From: Saprospirales bacterium
Lineage (GTDB): Bacteria > Bacteroidota > Bacteroidia > Chitinophagales > Saprospiraceae
Length of the DNA stretch: 64,000 bases
Assembly (NCBI GenBank): GCA_007695145.1
Contig: REEI01000080.1
Coordinates: 1 to 64,000 of the forward strand
Reading direction: 5' to 3'
The notes beneath the pieces were generated by a model. That model saw only the letters and a program-made list of their open reading frames with translations, was not told the DNA's origin and ran no database searches. Shown here one piece after another: positions 45,099 to 54,681 of the stretch (positions are counted from its first letter, which is position 1; every line of letters starts with the position of its first letter). The translations under genes and the position numbers were made by a program.

Positions 45099-45461
45099 TT
45101 ATCTGAGGGCCAAAAATACAACCATACCCACAAAAAGCAGAAAAATAGCGAGAATTATAAGGCTGTATGTGAGATATTTTTGCTCTCGTGCCTCCCGGAG
45201 TTTATTCAGAGGGGTGTCTACCTTTTTATTGACCTTAAACTCATAGGTAAATGATTTGTCATCCTCCTCCTTCATTATGATTTCACAAAACTCCTCATTG
45301 ATGAAAAAGGAATAAGTCTTTGCTGTTTTCACGAGAAAATCAATCAAGACCACCTTGGAATTACAATAAATCATCAGATTGCCCGAAGTCGGCCCGTGGT
45401 ATATACCCACAGAATGCCTCCCTCCAAACTCATCCAGAAATACCCAGTTCTGATGATTCAA
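45099..45461 (-). CDS. Tail-anchored-type membrane protein, unknown function
   Basis: Protein of 120 residues. The N-terminal 80 residues look like a small beta-rich domain (NHQNWVFLDEFGGRHSVGIY, HGPTSGNLMIYCNSKVVLID, FFINEEFCEIIM), and a single membrane span near the C-terminus (YSLIILAIFLLFVGMVVFLA) gives a tail-anchored layout. The start is TTG 45461; the frame is closed by a TGA a few codons upstream and has no ATG. I do not recognise a family. It lies just upstream of scpB and probably shares its transcript. Confidence 0.68.
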   Translation of the reverse strand: MNHQNWVFLDEFGGRHSVGIYHGPTSGNLMIYCNSKVVLIDFLVKTAKTYSFFINEEFCEIIMKEEDDKSFTYEFKVNKKVDTPLNKLREAREQKYLTYSLIILAIFLLFVGMVVFLALR

Positions 45462-45861
45462 TTTACTGCATAGTTTTCAAAGGCAAGATCATAGTAATTG
45501 CTGCCTGGATATCCTGCCTGATTAGTAAAAGGCCAATTTTTGGACAGTTTTGCATTTTTGAAAAAAAACGTCAAAACTGCCGGCAAAATAATCAACGTGA
45601 AACAGAGCTCCATGGTTGCCTGCTTTAAGTTATTCATAAGAATCCCTGCTTTAAAAGTGTTCGCTGGTGGGGTCAATGCCCGGAGGGGCCGACTTAAAAC
45701 TGAAGTGTTTAAGGCTTTATGCAGTATTTTAATTACCCCCTTTTCCGGTTTTTATTTTCCAAAATGTGACACTCTTTCTAAAAAACCATACACCGCAAAG
45801 TCCCTATTCCCGCAATGTCTAAAAATTTATTAATTTTACTAGCCCAATAAAATCTGCTGCC

Positions 45862-48228
45862 ATGAAGATACAAGTTGCAATTCCCTGGATTTTTATATTA
45901 TATTTCTGCTGCAGCCAATTGTCTTTTGGTCAGGCACCGGTAGGACAAATCAGTGGAATGGTAATAGACCGTGACAGCCGGCAACCGCTCATTGGGGCAA
46001 ATGTGAGCCTGGAGGTGAGCGGGGAATTAAAAGGCGCTACAACAGATGTCAATGGTTATTTTGAATTGAGGGCTATTCCGGTGGGCCGGAGAGAAATAAC
46101 TGTAACTTATTTGGGATACGACCCCTATAGATCTGGCTCATTCATGTTGACGAGTGGCAGGGAGTTGTATTTCGAGATAGAAATGCAAACCTCTGTGTTA
46201 ATGACCGGCGAGGTGGTGGTAAGACCTGAGAGGAGCGACAGCGATCCACTTAATACCTTTACCCTGGTATCATCCAGATCCTTTACCGTGGAAGAAACAG
46301 AGCGCTATGCGGCTTCTGTCAACGATCCCGGCAGACTGGCAGTGGGCTTTCCTGGGGTGCAACCCCAAAGAGACACCCGTACAGATATTTTCATACGAGG
46401 CAATTCAGCCTCTGGAATTAACTGGAGGTTAATGGGGATAGATATTCCCAATCCCAATCACTTTGCAAGAATAGGGTCGTCCGGAGGGGGTATTTCCATA
46501 TTTTCTGCCTCTCTGTTGTCAACTTCAGACTTTTCCGGTGGTGCCTTTCCCGCTGAGTATGGAAATGCCATATCAGGTGTCTTTGACATGAGATTTAGAC
46601 GCGGAAATATGAATCGGAGGGCGTACACTCTAAGAGCGGGTATACTTGGTTTAGACCTGGCTGCAGAGGGTCCTCTAAAAAAGGGAAGAAGCTCCTATTT
46701 GATAAACTATCGATACTCTACCCTGGGCATACTGAATGAACTGGGTATCCATCTTGTAGGAGAGCGAATCAGCAACACCTTTCAGGATATTTCCTTTAAT
46801 GTCACCTGGAGTGATGAGAGCAACCGTCACCAGTTTGCTCTTTGGGGCATCGGAGGCATCAGCAGGGAAAATGAGTCCGTAAAGAGTAATCGCGGTGAAT
46901 GGAGAACCTACACTGATTATCAGTCCTACGAATTTGATACAGATATGGGAGCCACAGGCTTATCACATACCTACCTCATCAATGATAAGTCCTATCTCGT
47001 GAGTTCAATAGCAGCAATGGGTCAGCAAATTGCCTTCGCTTACGATACCACCAGTCCCGAGAATTTAATCTACAGGGTAGACGATCAAATTCATCGCGAC
47101 AACCGGATAGCCCTCTCATCCATTTACCACCGCCGCACTGCAAGCGGGATTCGCCTAAAAGTTGGTTTTCAGGGAAGTTGGATGTTTTACGATTTTTACA
47201 GGCAGAGATACAACTTTGAATCAAAGGAACAACAGCGAATTATCGATGGAAATGGCAACACCGGATTGCTGCAGGCATTTGTTCAGGCCTCGTGGAACCC
47301 CCATCCACGGTGGAACCTATCCGCAGGATTGAGGTCGGTGCTGTTTTTACTCAATGACTCCTATAGCATTGAACCCCGATTTGGTGCTGCCTATTCACTT
47401 TCTGACCAAAAAATTATGACTTTTGCTTACGGTATTCACAGTATCATGGTTCCGCCGGGAAGCTACTTTGTGTCAGGTCCTGAGGCAGGTAATCCCTATC
47501 CAAATATTGGACTCGACCTAATCAAAAGTCACCATTTTATTTTGGGGTATCAGTGGGACTTTGCGCCCGGATGGAGAGCAGGGCTGGAATTTTACTTTCA
47601 GCATCTCCGAAACGTTCCAATAGTAGACGATGTGAATCGAACTTACTGGCTTCTCAATGAGATACAGAGTTTTGCAACCGAGCCTTTGGTGAGCAAAGGC
47701 AAGGGGTACAATAGGGGAATAGATATAACTCTAGAGCGATTTTTCAGTAGCGGAATATTTATGATACTCTCCGGTTCAGTTTTCAGATCAGAATATGAAC
47801 CCCTGGATGGAAATAGGTATCCCACACAATTTGACAGCCGTTATGCCGGCACTCTAATGGGTGGGTACGAATGGCAAATAGCTGAAAACCAAAGTCTGCA
47901 GCTTGGAGCAAAAGTAATTTACACGGCAGGACTTCCTATCATGCCATTGTCAGAAGAGGCCGGCAGAATCAACGACAGAGATCCGCCATTGGATGAGTCC
48001 AATCCCTTTTCAATACAGGTGAAGGACTACTTCAGAACCGACCTGAGGATAGCCTGGCGCCGCAATAACCCCAATAACTCCTGGTTGCTGGCCCTCGACT
48101 TGCAAAATGCAGGTTCTCGCCGAAATATCGATATTGTGAGAAGACAGTTTGATCCCGACCTCAATCAATGGGTTTATAACAAAATGGCCGGAATCACCCC
48201 AATTTTGAGTTTCCAACTTGAGTTTTGA
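45862..48228 (+). CDS. TonB-dependent receptor with CarboxypepD_reg domain
   Basis: Outer-membrane receptor of 788 residues. Signal peptide (about 1-23); CarboxypepD_reg-like domain (about 30-115) with GQISGMVIDRDSRQPLIGAN and TTDVNGYFELRAIPVGRREI; then a plug domain (GVQPQRDTRTDIFIRGNSAS, GGAFPAEYGNAISGVFDMRF) and a beta-barrel to the end (FQLEF). TonB-dependent receptors import iron complexes, vitamins or glycans. No SusD partner is next to it, so a SusC-type glycan role is less likely. Substrate unknown. Confidence 0.92.
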   Translation: MKIQVAIPWIFILYFCCSQLSFGQAPVGQISGMVIDRDSRQPLIGANVSLEVSGELKGATTDVNGYFELRAIPVGRREITVTYLGYDPYRSGSFMLTSGRELYFEIEMQTSVLMTGEVVVRPERSDSDPLNTFTLVSSRSFTVEETERYAASVNDPGRLAVGFPGVQPQRDTRTDIFIRGNSASGINWRLMGIDIPNPNHFARIGSSGGGISIFSASLLSTSDFSGGAFPAEYGNAISGVFDMRFRRGNMNRRAYTLRAGILGLDLAAEGPLKKGRSSYLINYRYSTLGILNELGIHLVGERISNTFQDISFNVTWSDESNRHQFALWGIGGISRENESVKSNRGEWRTYTDYQSYEFDTDMGATGLSHTYLINDKSYLVSSIAAMGQQIAFAYDTTSPENLIYRVDDQIHRDNRIALSSIYHRRTASGIRLKVGFQGSWMFYDFYRQRYNFESKEQQRIIDGNGNTGLLQAFVQASWNPHPRWNLSAGLRSVLFLLNDSYSIEPRFGAAYSLSDQKIMTFAYGIHSIMVPPGSYFVSGPEAGNPYPNIGLDLIKSHHFILGYQWDFAPGWRAGLEFYFQHLRNVPIVDDVNRTYWLLNEIQSFATEPLVSKGKGYNRGIDITLERFFSSGIFMILSGSVFRSEYEPLDGNRYPTQFDSRYAGTLMGGYEWQIAENQSLQLGAKVIYTAGLPIMPLSEEAGRINDRDPPLDESNPFSIQVKDYFRTDLRIAWRRNNPNNSWLLALDLQNAGSRRNIDIVRRQFDPDLNQWVYNKMAGITPILSFQLEF

Positions 48229-48999
48229 GTTCAATCACCAAAATGAGAACTTCTTTTGATATGGCTCTCATTTTACACATGTGTTTTTTATTGCTGAAGT
48301 TTACCATTTCTCCTCCCATGAACTAAGGCAGGGTGATTGAACTAAGTTGATGATTGAGAAATTTGCGCTAAAGGGTGAGATTGAGGAAATTTTAAGTTGG
48401 TTCAATTCTAGGAAATCATTCCCCTTGGTTCAGGCTGAAGTAGATAGCTATCAACCTGAAGTATCGAACCGTGTTCATTAAACTTTGTAAAGTCTGGTCT
48501 TTATTTCTCAACTAAGTATTTGCCAGCCTTGATTTTTTTGAAGTATAAAATTGATTTCATTCGTCTAAGAACAACAAAGAAAAGTGACAATTTGAACTAT
48601 TGACAATACCGTTAAGACCCACTATGCAAGTAGAAAGTGTAAATCTTCAGTTTGGTTATTTCTTTCCCCGCATGTCCCCATTCCCATTCGCAAAGCTATT
48701 TTATGGGCCCAATTGAAAAGCCCTATCGTAAGGTTTTGTTTGTTAGAATATTGAGTATTCTTATATTCCGGTCAAATAAGGACTCGAATTATTATATTCA
48801 CAACCATTTCAAAAATATACCTTTCAAAACCTTAATTTCCCCTATTTAATAAGGGCTTAATTTGCTTGCATTGGTCTGAAAGAGATGTAGTTAATGTCCT
48901 CATTGGAGTTTTGGATGGGGATTGAGCATAAGGCGGAACCAATAAATTGGGTTAACTTGCAGTTTCAAACTTGAATTCAATCACAATCAGAATATACAT
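48229..48999. other. Long intergenic stretch with a hairpin after the receptor gene
   Basis: About 770 bases without a supported gene. A 9-bp inverted repeat, AAAATGAGA (48240-48248) and TCTCATTTT (48266-48274), lies 12 bases after the receptor stop and may terminate it, though its T tract is short. A 65-codon frame at 48652-48849 has no family feature and I reject it. The promoter of the desaturase gene is probably near the right end but shows no clear motif. Confidence 0.45.
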
Positions 49000-50088
49000 T
49001 TGGACAATTACACATCATTCAAATCAGTAAAGTTCGATCGGGGAAAGAATGAATTTTCCCGTGAACTGAAAAAAGCGGTCAGTCAGTATTTTAAGGAAAA
49101 GGGGATTCATCAAAAGGGCAATTGGCGGCTTTATTTGAAATCTACCTTTTTTTTGCTTCTTCTGCCTACTCTTTACCTCACATTGCTTTTCGCAGGTCTG
49201 CCAGTCTGGATCAACTTCATCCTATGGGCAATGATTGGCCTGACCTTAGCTGGAATTGGCTTCAATATCATGCACGATGCCAGCCATGGAAGTTTTTCAA
49301 CCCATCCCAGAGTCAACAGGCTTTTCACCGGGACTCTTGATTTGATGGGTGGATGCGGTTTTATCTGGAAGCAAAAGCACGGAGTAAATCACCATACTTT
49401 TACCAATATTGAAGGACTGGACGATGATCTCGACATTCAGCCCTGGATCAGGACCAATGTCAATCAGAAGAAGTTTTGGTTTCACAAGTATCAGCATTAC
49501 TACTCTATTGTGCTCTATAGCATGACCTATCTCCTTTGGGTGTTTGTGCAGGATTACCGGAAATATTTCAGCGGTCGTATCGGTACGACCAGGATGAAAA
49601 AAATGCGCATCTTGGACCATATTTATTTTTGGGCCGGCAAAACCACCTACCTTACGCTATTCATTGTCCTGCCTGTCCTGCAGTTGGGTTTATTTCAGGC
49701 TTTGGTGGGTTACCTCATAGCAGCCATGGTCTGCGGATTGCTGCTGGCCATTGTCTTTCAGCTTGCACACCTTGTCGAAGACACTCAGTTCCCACTACCG
49801 GACAGCAATAATAAGATAGAAAATGACTGGATGATCCACCAATTACAAACCACAGCAAATTTCTGTACCCAGAACAAATTGATTTCATGGTTTACAGGGG
49901 GCCTTAATTTTCAGGTGGAGCATCATTTGTTTCCCGGCATTTCACATGTTCATTATCCGGCTATTAACAAACTGACCAGGAATATTTGCGCTGAATTCAA
50001 TATTCCATACTACGAATATCAAACCTTCAATGCTGCATTTAGGTCGCATTTGTCTCACCTAAAAGTTGTAGGCCGCTTTTCCAGCTAA
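49000..50088 (+). CDS. Membrane fatty acid desaturase, front-end type
   Basis: Integral di-iron desaturase of 362 residues that adds a double bond to a fatty acyl chain. The three histidine boxes are MHDASHGS (92-96), KHGVNHHTF (127-132) and FQVEHHLFPG (305-309). Gln in place of the first His of box three (QxxHH) is the mark of front-end (delta-5/6-like) desaturases, but the N-terminal cytochrome b5 domain of eukaryotic forms is absent. About four membrane segments are visible. The start is TTG 49000: an in-frame TAA lies 57 bases upstream and there is no ATG between. Confidence 0.9.
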   Translation: MDNYTSFKSVKFDRGKNEFSRELKKAVSQYFKEKGIHQKGNWRLYLKSTFFLLLLPTLYLTLLFAGLPVWINFILWAMIGLTLAGIGFNIMHDASHGSFSTHPRVNRLFTGTLDLMGGCGFIWKQKHGVNHHTFTNIEGLDDDLDIQPWIRTNVNQKKFWFHKYQHYYSIVLYSMTYLLWVFVQDYRKYFSGRIGTTRMKKMRILDHIYFWAGKTTYLTLFIVLPVLQLGLFQALVGYLIAAMVCGLLLAIVFQLAHLVEDTQFPLPDSNNKIENDWMIHQLQTTANFCTQNKLISWFTGGLNFQVEHHLFPGISHVHYPAINKLTRNICAEFNIPYYEYQTFNAAFRSHLSHLKVVGRFSS

Positions 50089-50094
50089 AAGAAG

Positions 50095-50102
50095 TACCTT
50101 TG
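50095..50102 (+). promoter_or_regulatory. -7 element upstream of nucleotide-sugar gene
   Basis: TACCTTTG is a full TAnnTTTG match, 19 bases before the ATG at 50122. No TTG at the usual distance is seen. Confidence 0.35.
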
Positions 50103-50121
50103 TATTCCTAACTTTTGGTCA

Positions 50122-51417
50122 ATGTCTATATTCAGTGCGCTGAAAAATAAGGAAAAGTCTATTTCAATAACCGGTTTGGGTTATGTAGGTCTTCCCCTCG
50201 CTTTAGAATTGGCCTCTCAATTTAGGGTGATCGGGTTCGACAAGTCCTCTGAGCGGATTGAAAAGTTGAAAAGAGGTGAAGATCCCAGTCGGGAAATGAC
50301 GGCAGAAAAATTTATCGATAAGGATATATTTTTCACGGCCGATCCCGGACAATTAAAAAGGGCCCATTTTCATATAGTTACTGTCCCCACTCCTATAGAC
50401 AGACAAAAAATTCCTGATCTTACCAACCTTTTTGGAGCCTGCCGAGATATTGGTAGAAACCTAAAGCCAGGAGACTGCGTAGTTTTTGAATCCACCGTTT
50501 ACCCGGGATGCACCGAGGAGGACTGCCTCCCAATTTTGGAAGCTGAATCCGGCCTGAGCTGCGGCACGGACTTTATGTTGGGCTATTCTCCAGAAAGGAT
50601 TAATCCTGGAGATAGAGAACATACTGTAGATCAAATCATAAAAGTAGTGGCGGGTGCAGACCCGAAAGCAACCGCTGAAATCTCTAAAGTGTACTCCACT
50701 GTGACCAGAGCAGGGGTGTTTAAGGCCTCCTCCATAAAGGTAGCCGAAGCTGCTAAAGTGATTGAAAACACCCAGCGCGATCTCAATATTGCCTTCGTAA
50801 ATGAACTGGCCATCATTTTTGCTAAGATGGATATTTCAACCCTCGAAGTGCTGGAGGCGGCTTCGACCAAATGGAATTTCCTCAACTTCAAGCCCGGCCT
50901 GGTAGGCGGTCATTGCATAGGAGTGGACCCCTATTATCTCCTTCACAAATCCAGACAAACAGGCTATGAACCGGAGGTTATCAATTCGGGACGGCGACTC
51001 AATGACTCCATGCCACTTTGGATGGCCAAGCAATTGGTTCAGAGGCTTATCAGAAAAAAAATCAACCCCGGCACATCTAAAGCCCTGATCATGGGTATTA
51101 CCTTCAAAGAAAATGTCAGTGACATTAGAAATTCAGGAGTGATGGTACTGGCCTCTGAACTGAGAAACTTTGGCCTCAAAGTAGAGCTCACAGACCCTCT
51201 CGCTGATCCTGAAGAAGTAAAGTGCATTTATTCTGAACGACTTATTGACGTACCAAGACCCCCTTACGAGTTGATCGTTGTGGCAGTTGCCCAAAACCAT
51301 TTTAAAAACCTCGACGAATCGCACTTCAAGAATCTGCTCTCAAAAAATGGACTGCTTGCTGACCTAAAGGGCCTTTACAAAGGAAGGTTTAAGGATTGCG
51401 ATTATTTTACGCTTTGA
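50122..51417 (+). CDS. UDP-sugar dehydrogenase, WbpA/TviB-like
   Basis: NAD-dependent four-electron oxidation of a UDP-HexNAc to the uronic acid. The protein has 431 residues. N-terminal Rossmann loop ITGLGYVGLPLALELA with FDKSSERIEKL; middle domain with ESTVYPGCTEEDC, GYSPERINPGD, AEAAKVIENTQRDLNIAFVN and the catalytic Cys motif LVGGHCIGVDPYYL; C-terminal MGITFKENVSDIRNSG. The HCIGVDPYYL form and ERINPGD favour the UDP-GlcNAc/UDP-ManNAc dehydrogenase branch over UDP-glucose. It heads a set of four nucleotide-sugar genes for a surface polysaccharide. Confidence 0.9.
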   Translation: MSIFSALKNKEKSISITGLGYVGLPLALELASQFRVIGFDKSSERIEKLKRGEDPSREMTAEKFIDKDIFFTADPGQLKRAHFHIVTVPTPIDRQKIPDLTNLFGACRDIGRNLKPGDCVVFESTVYPGCTEEDCLPILEAESGLSCGTDFMLGYSPERINPGDREHTVDQIIKVVAGADPKATAEISKVYSTVTRAGVFKASSIKVAEAAKVIENTQRDLNIAFVNELAIIFAKMDISTLEVLEAASTKWNFLNFKPGLVGGHCIGVDPYYLLHKSRQTGYEPEVINSGRRLNDSMPLWMAKQLVQRLIRKKINPGTSKALIMGITFKENVSDIRNSGVMVLASELRNFGLKVELTDPLADPEEVKCIYSERLIDVPRPPYELIVVAVAQNHFKNLDESHFKNLLSKNGLLADLKGLYKGRFKDCDYFTL

Positions 51418-51466
51418 ACAGCTGTAACAACATTGACATGTCTGACCCAATCAACTGAAATTACCT

Positions 51467-51474
51467 TATATTTG
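51467..51474 (+). promoter_or_regulatory. -7 element upstream of ugd
   Basis: TATATTTG is a perfect TAnnTTTG match, giving a leader of about 65 bases before ATG 51546. It suggests that ugd can be transcribed apart from the gene at 50122. Confidence 0.4.
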
Positions 51475-51545
51475 CGACCGAATAAAAAACAGGGCGCATC
51501 ATATTGCGTTCTCCATCTGTTGATAAATAAAACCACAACCACCAT

Positions 51546-52859
51546 ATGAAATTAACTGTAGTAGGTACCGGATATGTAGGTCTGGTAACGGGTACTTGTT
51601 TTGCTGAAACCGGCAATCACGTTACTTGTGTAGATATAGATGCTGAAAAGGTGAGGCGAATGAAGGCCGGTGAAGTACCCATTTACGAGCCAGGGTTGGA
51701 TGTCCTCTTTGAGCGAAACACCCGACAGGGAAGATTGAAGTTTACCACCGATCTTGAGTCTTCAATTGAGGAAGCGCAAATCATTTTTCTCGCACTGCCA
51801 ACCCCACCCGGAGGAGATGGATCAGCAGATTTGTCCTTCGTGATGAATGTAGCCGAGGAGCTTTCCGGAATGATTGAAGACTACAAGATAATTGTAGATA
51901 AAAGTACAGTGCCGGTAGGCACTGCAGAGAAGGTTCATGAAATATTGGCAAAAAAGCTGGATGAATCGCTTTTCGATGTGGTTTCCAATCCCGAGTTTTT
52001 GCGTGAAGGGGTAGCTGTGGATGACTTTATGAAGCCTGACCGTGTGGTAATCGGAACTTCTTCTGAAAGAGCAAAAGAGTTGATGCGGAGACTTTACGAA
52101 CCTTTTGTCAGACAGGGCAATCCAATTATATTCATGGATGAGCGATCAGCCGAAATGACCAAGTATGCCGCCAATTCCTACCTGGCAACCCGTATCAGCT
52201 TTATGAATGAAATAGCCAATCTCTGCGAGAAACTGGGTGCCAATGTCGATATGGTCCGTATCGGAATGGGCTCAGATAATAGAATTGGAAAGAGGTTTCT
52301 TTTTCCCGGCGTTGGCTATGGTGGGTCATGCTTTCCTAAAGATGTGCAGGCACTGGCAAAAAGTGCGGAAGAATCCGACTATGACTTCCGCATCCTCAAG
52401 TCGGTTATGCAGGTAAATCTGGACCAGAAGTCCATTTTGACCAAAAAAATCAGCAACTACTTTGGTGGGGAGCTGAAAGGAAGAAGAATAGCCATTTGGG
52501 GGCTTGCATTTAAACCGGAAACGGATGATATCAGGGAGGCACCTGCCCTTACCATCATCGAGGGCCTGATCAATATGGGAGCAGAGGTTATTGCTTTTGA
52601 CCCCGAAGCGACGGATAATGTCCGCAGAATGTTTGGGGATCGCATTTCTTATGCTGACGATCAGTATGAAGCCATCAATAATGCGGATGCACTGGCCATC
52701 ATCACGGAATGGAGTGTTTTCAGAACTCCGGATTTCGAAAAGATAAAGTCAGGATTGAAACAACCCGTGATTTTTGATGGAAGAAATGTTTACAGCATCG
52801 AAATGATGAAAGAATATGGCTTCCACTACGAAAGTATTGGGAGGGTTCCCATCCAGTAA
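51546..52859 (+). CDS. ugd: UDP-glucose 6-dehydrogenase
   Basis: Oxidises UDP-glucose to UDP-glucuronate with two NAD+. The protein has 437 residues. Motifs: VVGTGYVGLVTGTCFAETG, CVDIDAEKV, PIYEPGLD, VDKSTVPVGTAEK, NPEFLREGVAVDDF, PDRVVIG, the catalytic loop GVGYGGSCFPKDVQAL, GLAFKPETDDIREAP, and FDGRNVY. All fit classical Ugd. Having Ugd next to a WbpA-like enzyme suggests two distinct uronic acids. It ends 11 bases before the acetyltransferase gene, so the two are probably co-transcribed. Confidence 0.96.
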   Translation: MKLTVVGTGYVGLVTGTCFAETGNHVTCVDIDAEKVRRMKAGEVPIYEPGLDVLFERNTRQGRLKFTTDLESSIEEAQIIFLALPTPPGGDGSADLSFVMNVAEELSGMIEDYKIIVDKSTVPVGTAEKVHEILAKKLDESLFDVVSNPEFLREGVAVDDFMKPDRVVIGTSSERAKELMRRLYEPFVRQGNPIIFMDERSAEMTKYAANSYLATRISFMNEIANLCEKLGANVDMVRIGMGSDNRIGKRFLFPGVGYGGSCFPKDVQALAKSAEESDYDFRILKSVMQVNLDQKSILTKKISNYFGGELKGRRIAIWGLAFKPETDDIREAPALTIIEGLINMGAEVIAFDPEATDNVRRMFGDRISYADDQYEAINNADALAIITEWSVFRTPDFEKIKSGLKQPVIFDGRNVYSIEMMKEYGFHYESIGRVPIQ

Positions 52860-52870
52860 AACTCTTTAGT

Positions 52871-53443
52871 ATGGAAGCCTACATCCATCCCACTGCAGTT
52901 ATTGACGAGGGCGCCTCAATTGGGGCAAATTCCAAAATTTGGCATTTTTGCCATCTGATGAGCGGCTGTATTATTGGAAGAAATTGCATCCTGGGACAGA
53001 ATGTTTTTGTCGCCCCACGTGTATCTATAGGGGACGGAACCAAAATTCAGAATAATGTCTCACTGTACGAAGGGGTAGTCTGCGAAAAAAATGTGTTCAT
53101 CGGCCCTTCTGCCGTTTTCACCAATGTAATCAACCCGAGGGCAAATATCGAGCGCAAAGAGGAGTTCAGGTCAACAATAGTCAAAGAAGGGGCAACCATA
53201 GGTGCCAATGCTACTATAGTTTGCGGAGTTACCATTGGTAAGTACGCATTTGTAGGAGCTGGTTCGGTCATCACCCGGGATATTCCCGATTTTGCCCTTT
53301 TTTTTGGCAATCCGGCTCGGCACAGGGCCTGGGTAAGTAAGCGAGGAGAAAAACTAAGCTTCCGACTTGGCGCAGTTGCCACCTGCCCGGTCAGCGGAGA
53401 AGAATATCGATTGTCTGAAGGAAGGGTTGTTTGTGAAGCATAG
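52871..53443 (+). CDS. Hexapeptide-repeat N-acetyltransferase, WbpD-like
   Basis: Left-handed beta-helix acyltransferase of 190 residues. Hexapeptide repeats run from the start (YIHPTAVIDEGASIGANSKI) through ILGQNVFVAPRVSIGDGTKI and GATIGANATIVCGVTIGKYA to VGAGSVITRDIPDFALFFGN. The pattern matches UDP-3-amino-glucuronate N-acetyltransferases (WbpD), which act with WbpA, WbpB and WbpE to make UDP-GlcNAc(3NAc)A. WbpA- and WbpB-like genes flank it, which supports this role. The aminotransferase step is not encoded here. Confidence 0.88.
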   Translation: MEAYIHPTAVIDEGASIGANSKIWHFCHLMSGCIIGRNCILGQNVFVAPRVSIGDGTKIQNNVSLYEGVVCEKNVFIGPSAVFTNVINPRANIERKEEFRSTIVKEGATIGANATIVCGVTIGKYAFVGAGSVITRDIPDFALFFGNPARHRAWVSKRGEKLSFRLGAVATCPVSGEEYRLSEGRVVCEA

Positions 53444-53685
53444 GGTTTTTGATTTTTTGGATGCCTGGCAAAATAAAAAAGACCTAATTTTGATTGACGG
53501 ATTTACCCCCCTGTCAAAAGGAAGTTTTGAATGGTGAATAAGTCCGATGCTATAATGGCTTTTGACTGGATGAGAGATGGGGGACACAAAATTGCCCAAT
53601 TGGCAAAAAACTACAATCTTTACAGTATTTAAACCCTATGCCATCTTTATTGGCCGGAAAAAAATACATTTGGTGCGATAAAAAC

Positions 53686-54681
53686 ATGAAAGAAATTAAA
53701 GGAAAAAAGTTTGCGCTAATTGGTGCTTCCGGTTATGTAGCACCCCGCCACATGAAAGCTATTGCCTCTAATGATGGTGAATTGATCGCTGCCTGTGATC
53801 CTTACGACGGAGCGGGGGTAATCGATCGGTGGTTCCCAGAAGCGGGTTTTTTCACAGAATTTGAACGATTTGACCGACATGTTGAAAAACTAAAGAGAGC
53901 GGGAGTAAAAGTTGACTATTTTTCTATCTGTTCACCCAATTATCTTCACGATGCCCACGTGCGTTTTGCCCTCCGCTACGGAGCGGATGCAATATGTGAA
54001 AAACCTCTGGTGCTCAACCCCTGGAACCTGGATGCTCTAGAGGAAGCAGAATCTCAAAGTGGTGGTAGGATTTTCAATATCCTTCAATTGCGTTTGCACC
54101 CTGAAATCATAGCCCTGAAAAAAAAGGTGGAAGCATCCGATAGGAGTAAAAGATTTCTCCTTGACCTCACTTATATCACCTCCAGAGGTAAGTGGTACTT
54201 TGCCTCCTGGAAGGGAGACACCTATAAATCTGGCGGGGTCGCCACCAATATTGGCATTCACTTTTTCGATATGCTCATTTGGATTTTTGGTGGAGTAAAG
54301 GATATGCAGGTACATTGTCAAAGCCACGATAGAGCAGCCGGTTGGATAGAGCTGGAAAGGGCTGAAGTCCGATGGTTTTTGTCTATTAATGCAGAAACCC
54401 TCCCCCCTCAAATAAGGGAAAAAGGTTTGAAAACTTACCGCAATATATCCATGGATGGAAATGAAATTGAGTTTAGCAGCGGGTTTGAAGACCTTCACGA
54501 CAAAAGTTATTCAGCCATTCTTCATGGACAGGGGTTTGGAATTGAAGACAGCCGACCCTCCATAGAGTTGGTTCATCGAATCCGCACAGCTGCCTCTATT
54601 CGCTCAACGGATGATCGGGAACACCCACTGACAAATCTTCAGCAATCGCCCCACCCCTTTGGCAACTATCCTCAGTTTTAA
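53686..54681 (+). CDS. Gfo/Idh/MocA oxidoreductase, WbpB-like
   Basis: NAD-dependent sugar-3-dehydrogenase of 331 residues from ATG 53686. The N-terminus FALIGASGYVAPRHMKAIAS is typical of WbpB, with CDPYDGAGVIDRWFP, FSICSPNYLHDAHVRFAL and DAICEKPLVLNPWNLDAL (the EKP motif), then NILQLRLHPEIIALK, FDMLIWIFGG. In UDP-GlcNAc(3NAc)A synthesis it oxidises C3 before transamination. ATG 53638 gives a 16-residue extension that lacks family features, so the later ATG is preferred. It is 242 bases downstream of the acetyltransferase. Confidence 0.87.
   Translation: MKEIKGKKFALIGASGYVAPRHMKAIASNDGELIAACDPYDGAGVIDRWFPEAGFFTEFERFDRHVEKLKRAGVKVDYFSICSPNYLHDAHVRFALRYGADAICEKPLVLNPWNLDALEEAESQSGGRIFNILQLRLHPEIIALKKKVEASDRSKRFLLDLTYITSRGKWYFASWKGDTYKSGGVATNIGIHFFDMLIWIFGGVKDMQVHCQSHDRAAGWIELERAEVRWFLSINAETLPPQIREKGLKTYRNISMDGNEIEFSSGFEDLHDKSYSAILHGQGFGIEDSRPSIELVHRIRTAASIRSTDDREHPLTNLQQSPHPFGNYPQF

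Noticed and set aside
45458..45676. 72-residue minus-strand frame upstream of the gene at 45461
   Set aside because: Its stop overlaps the next start, but composition is poor, it conflicts with another frame on the plus strand and no family features are visible.
48652..48849. 65-residue plus-strand frame before the desaturase
   Set aside because: No signal, domain or start context; composition looks non-coding.
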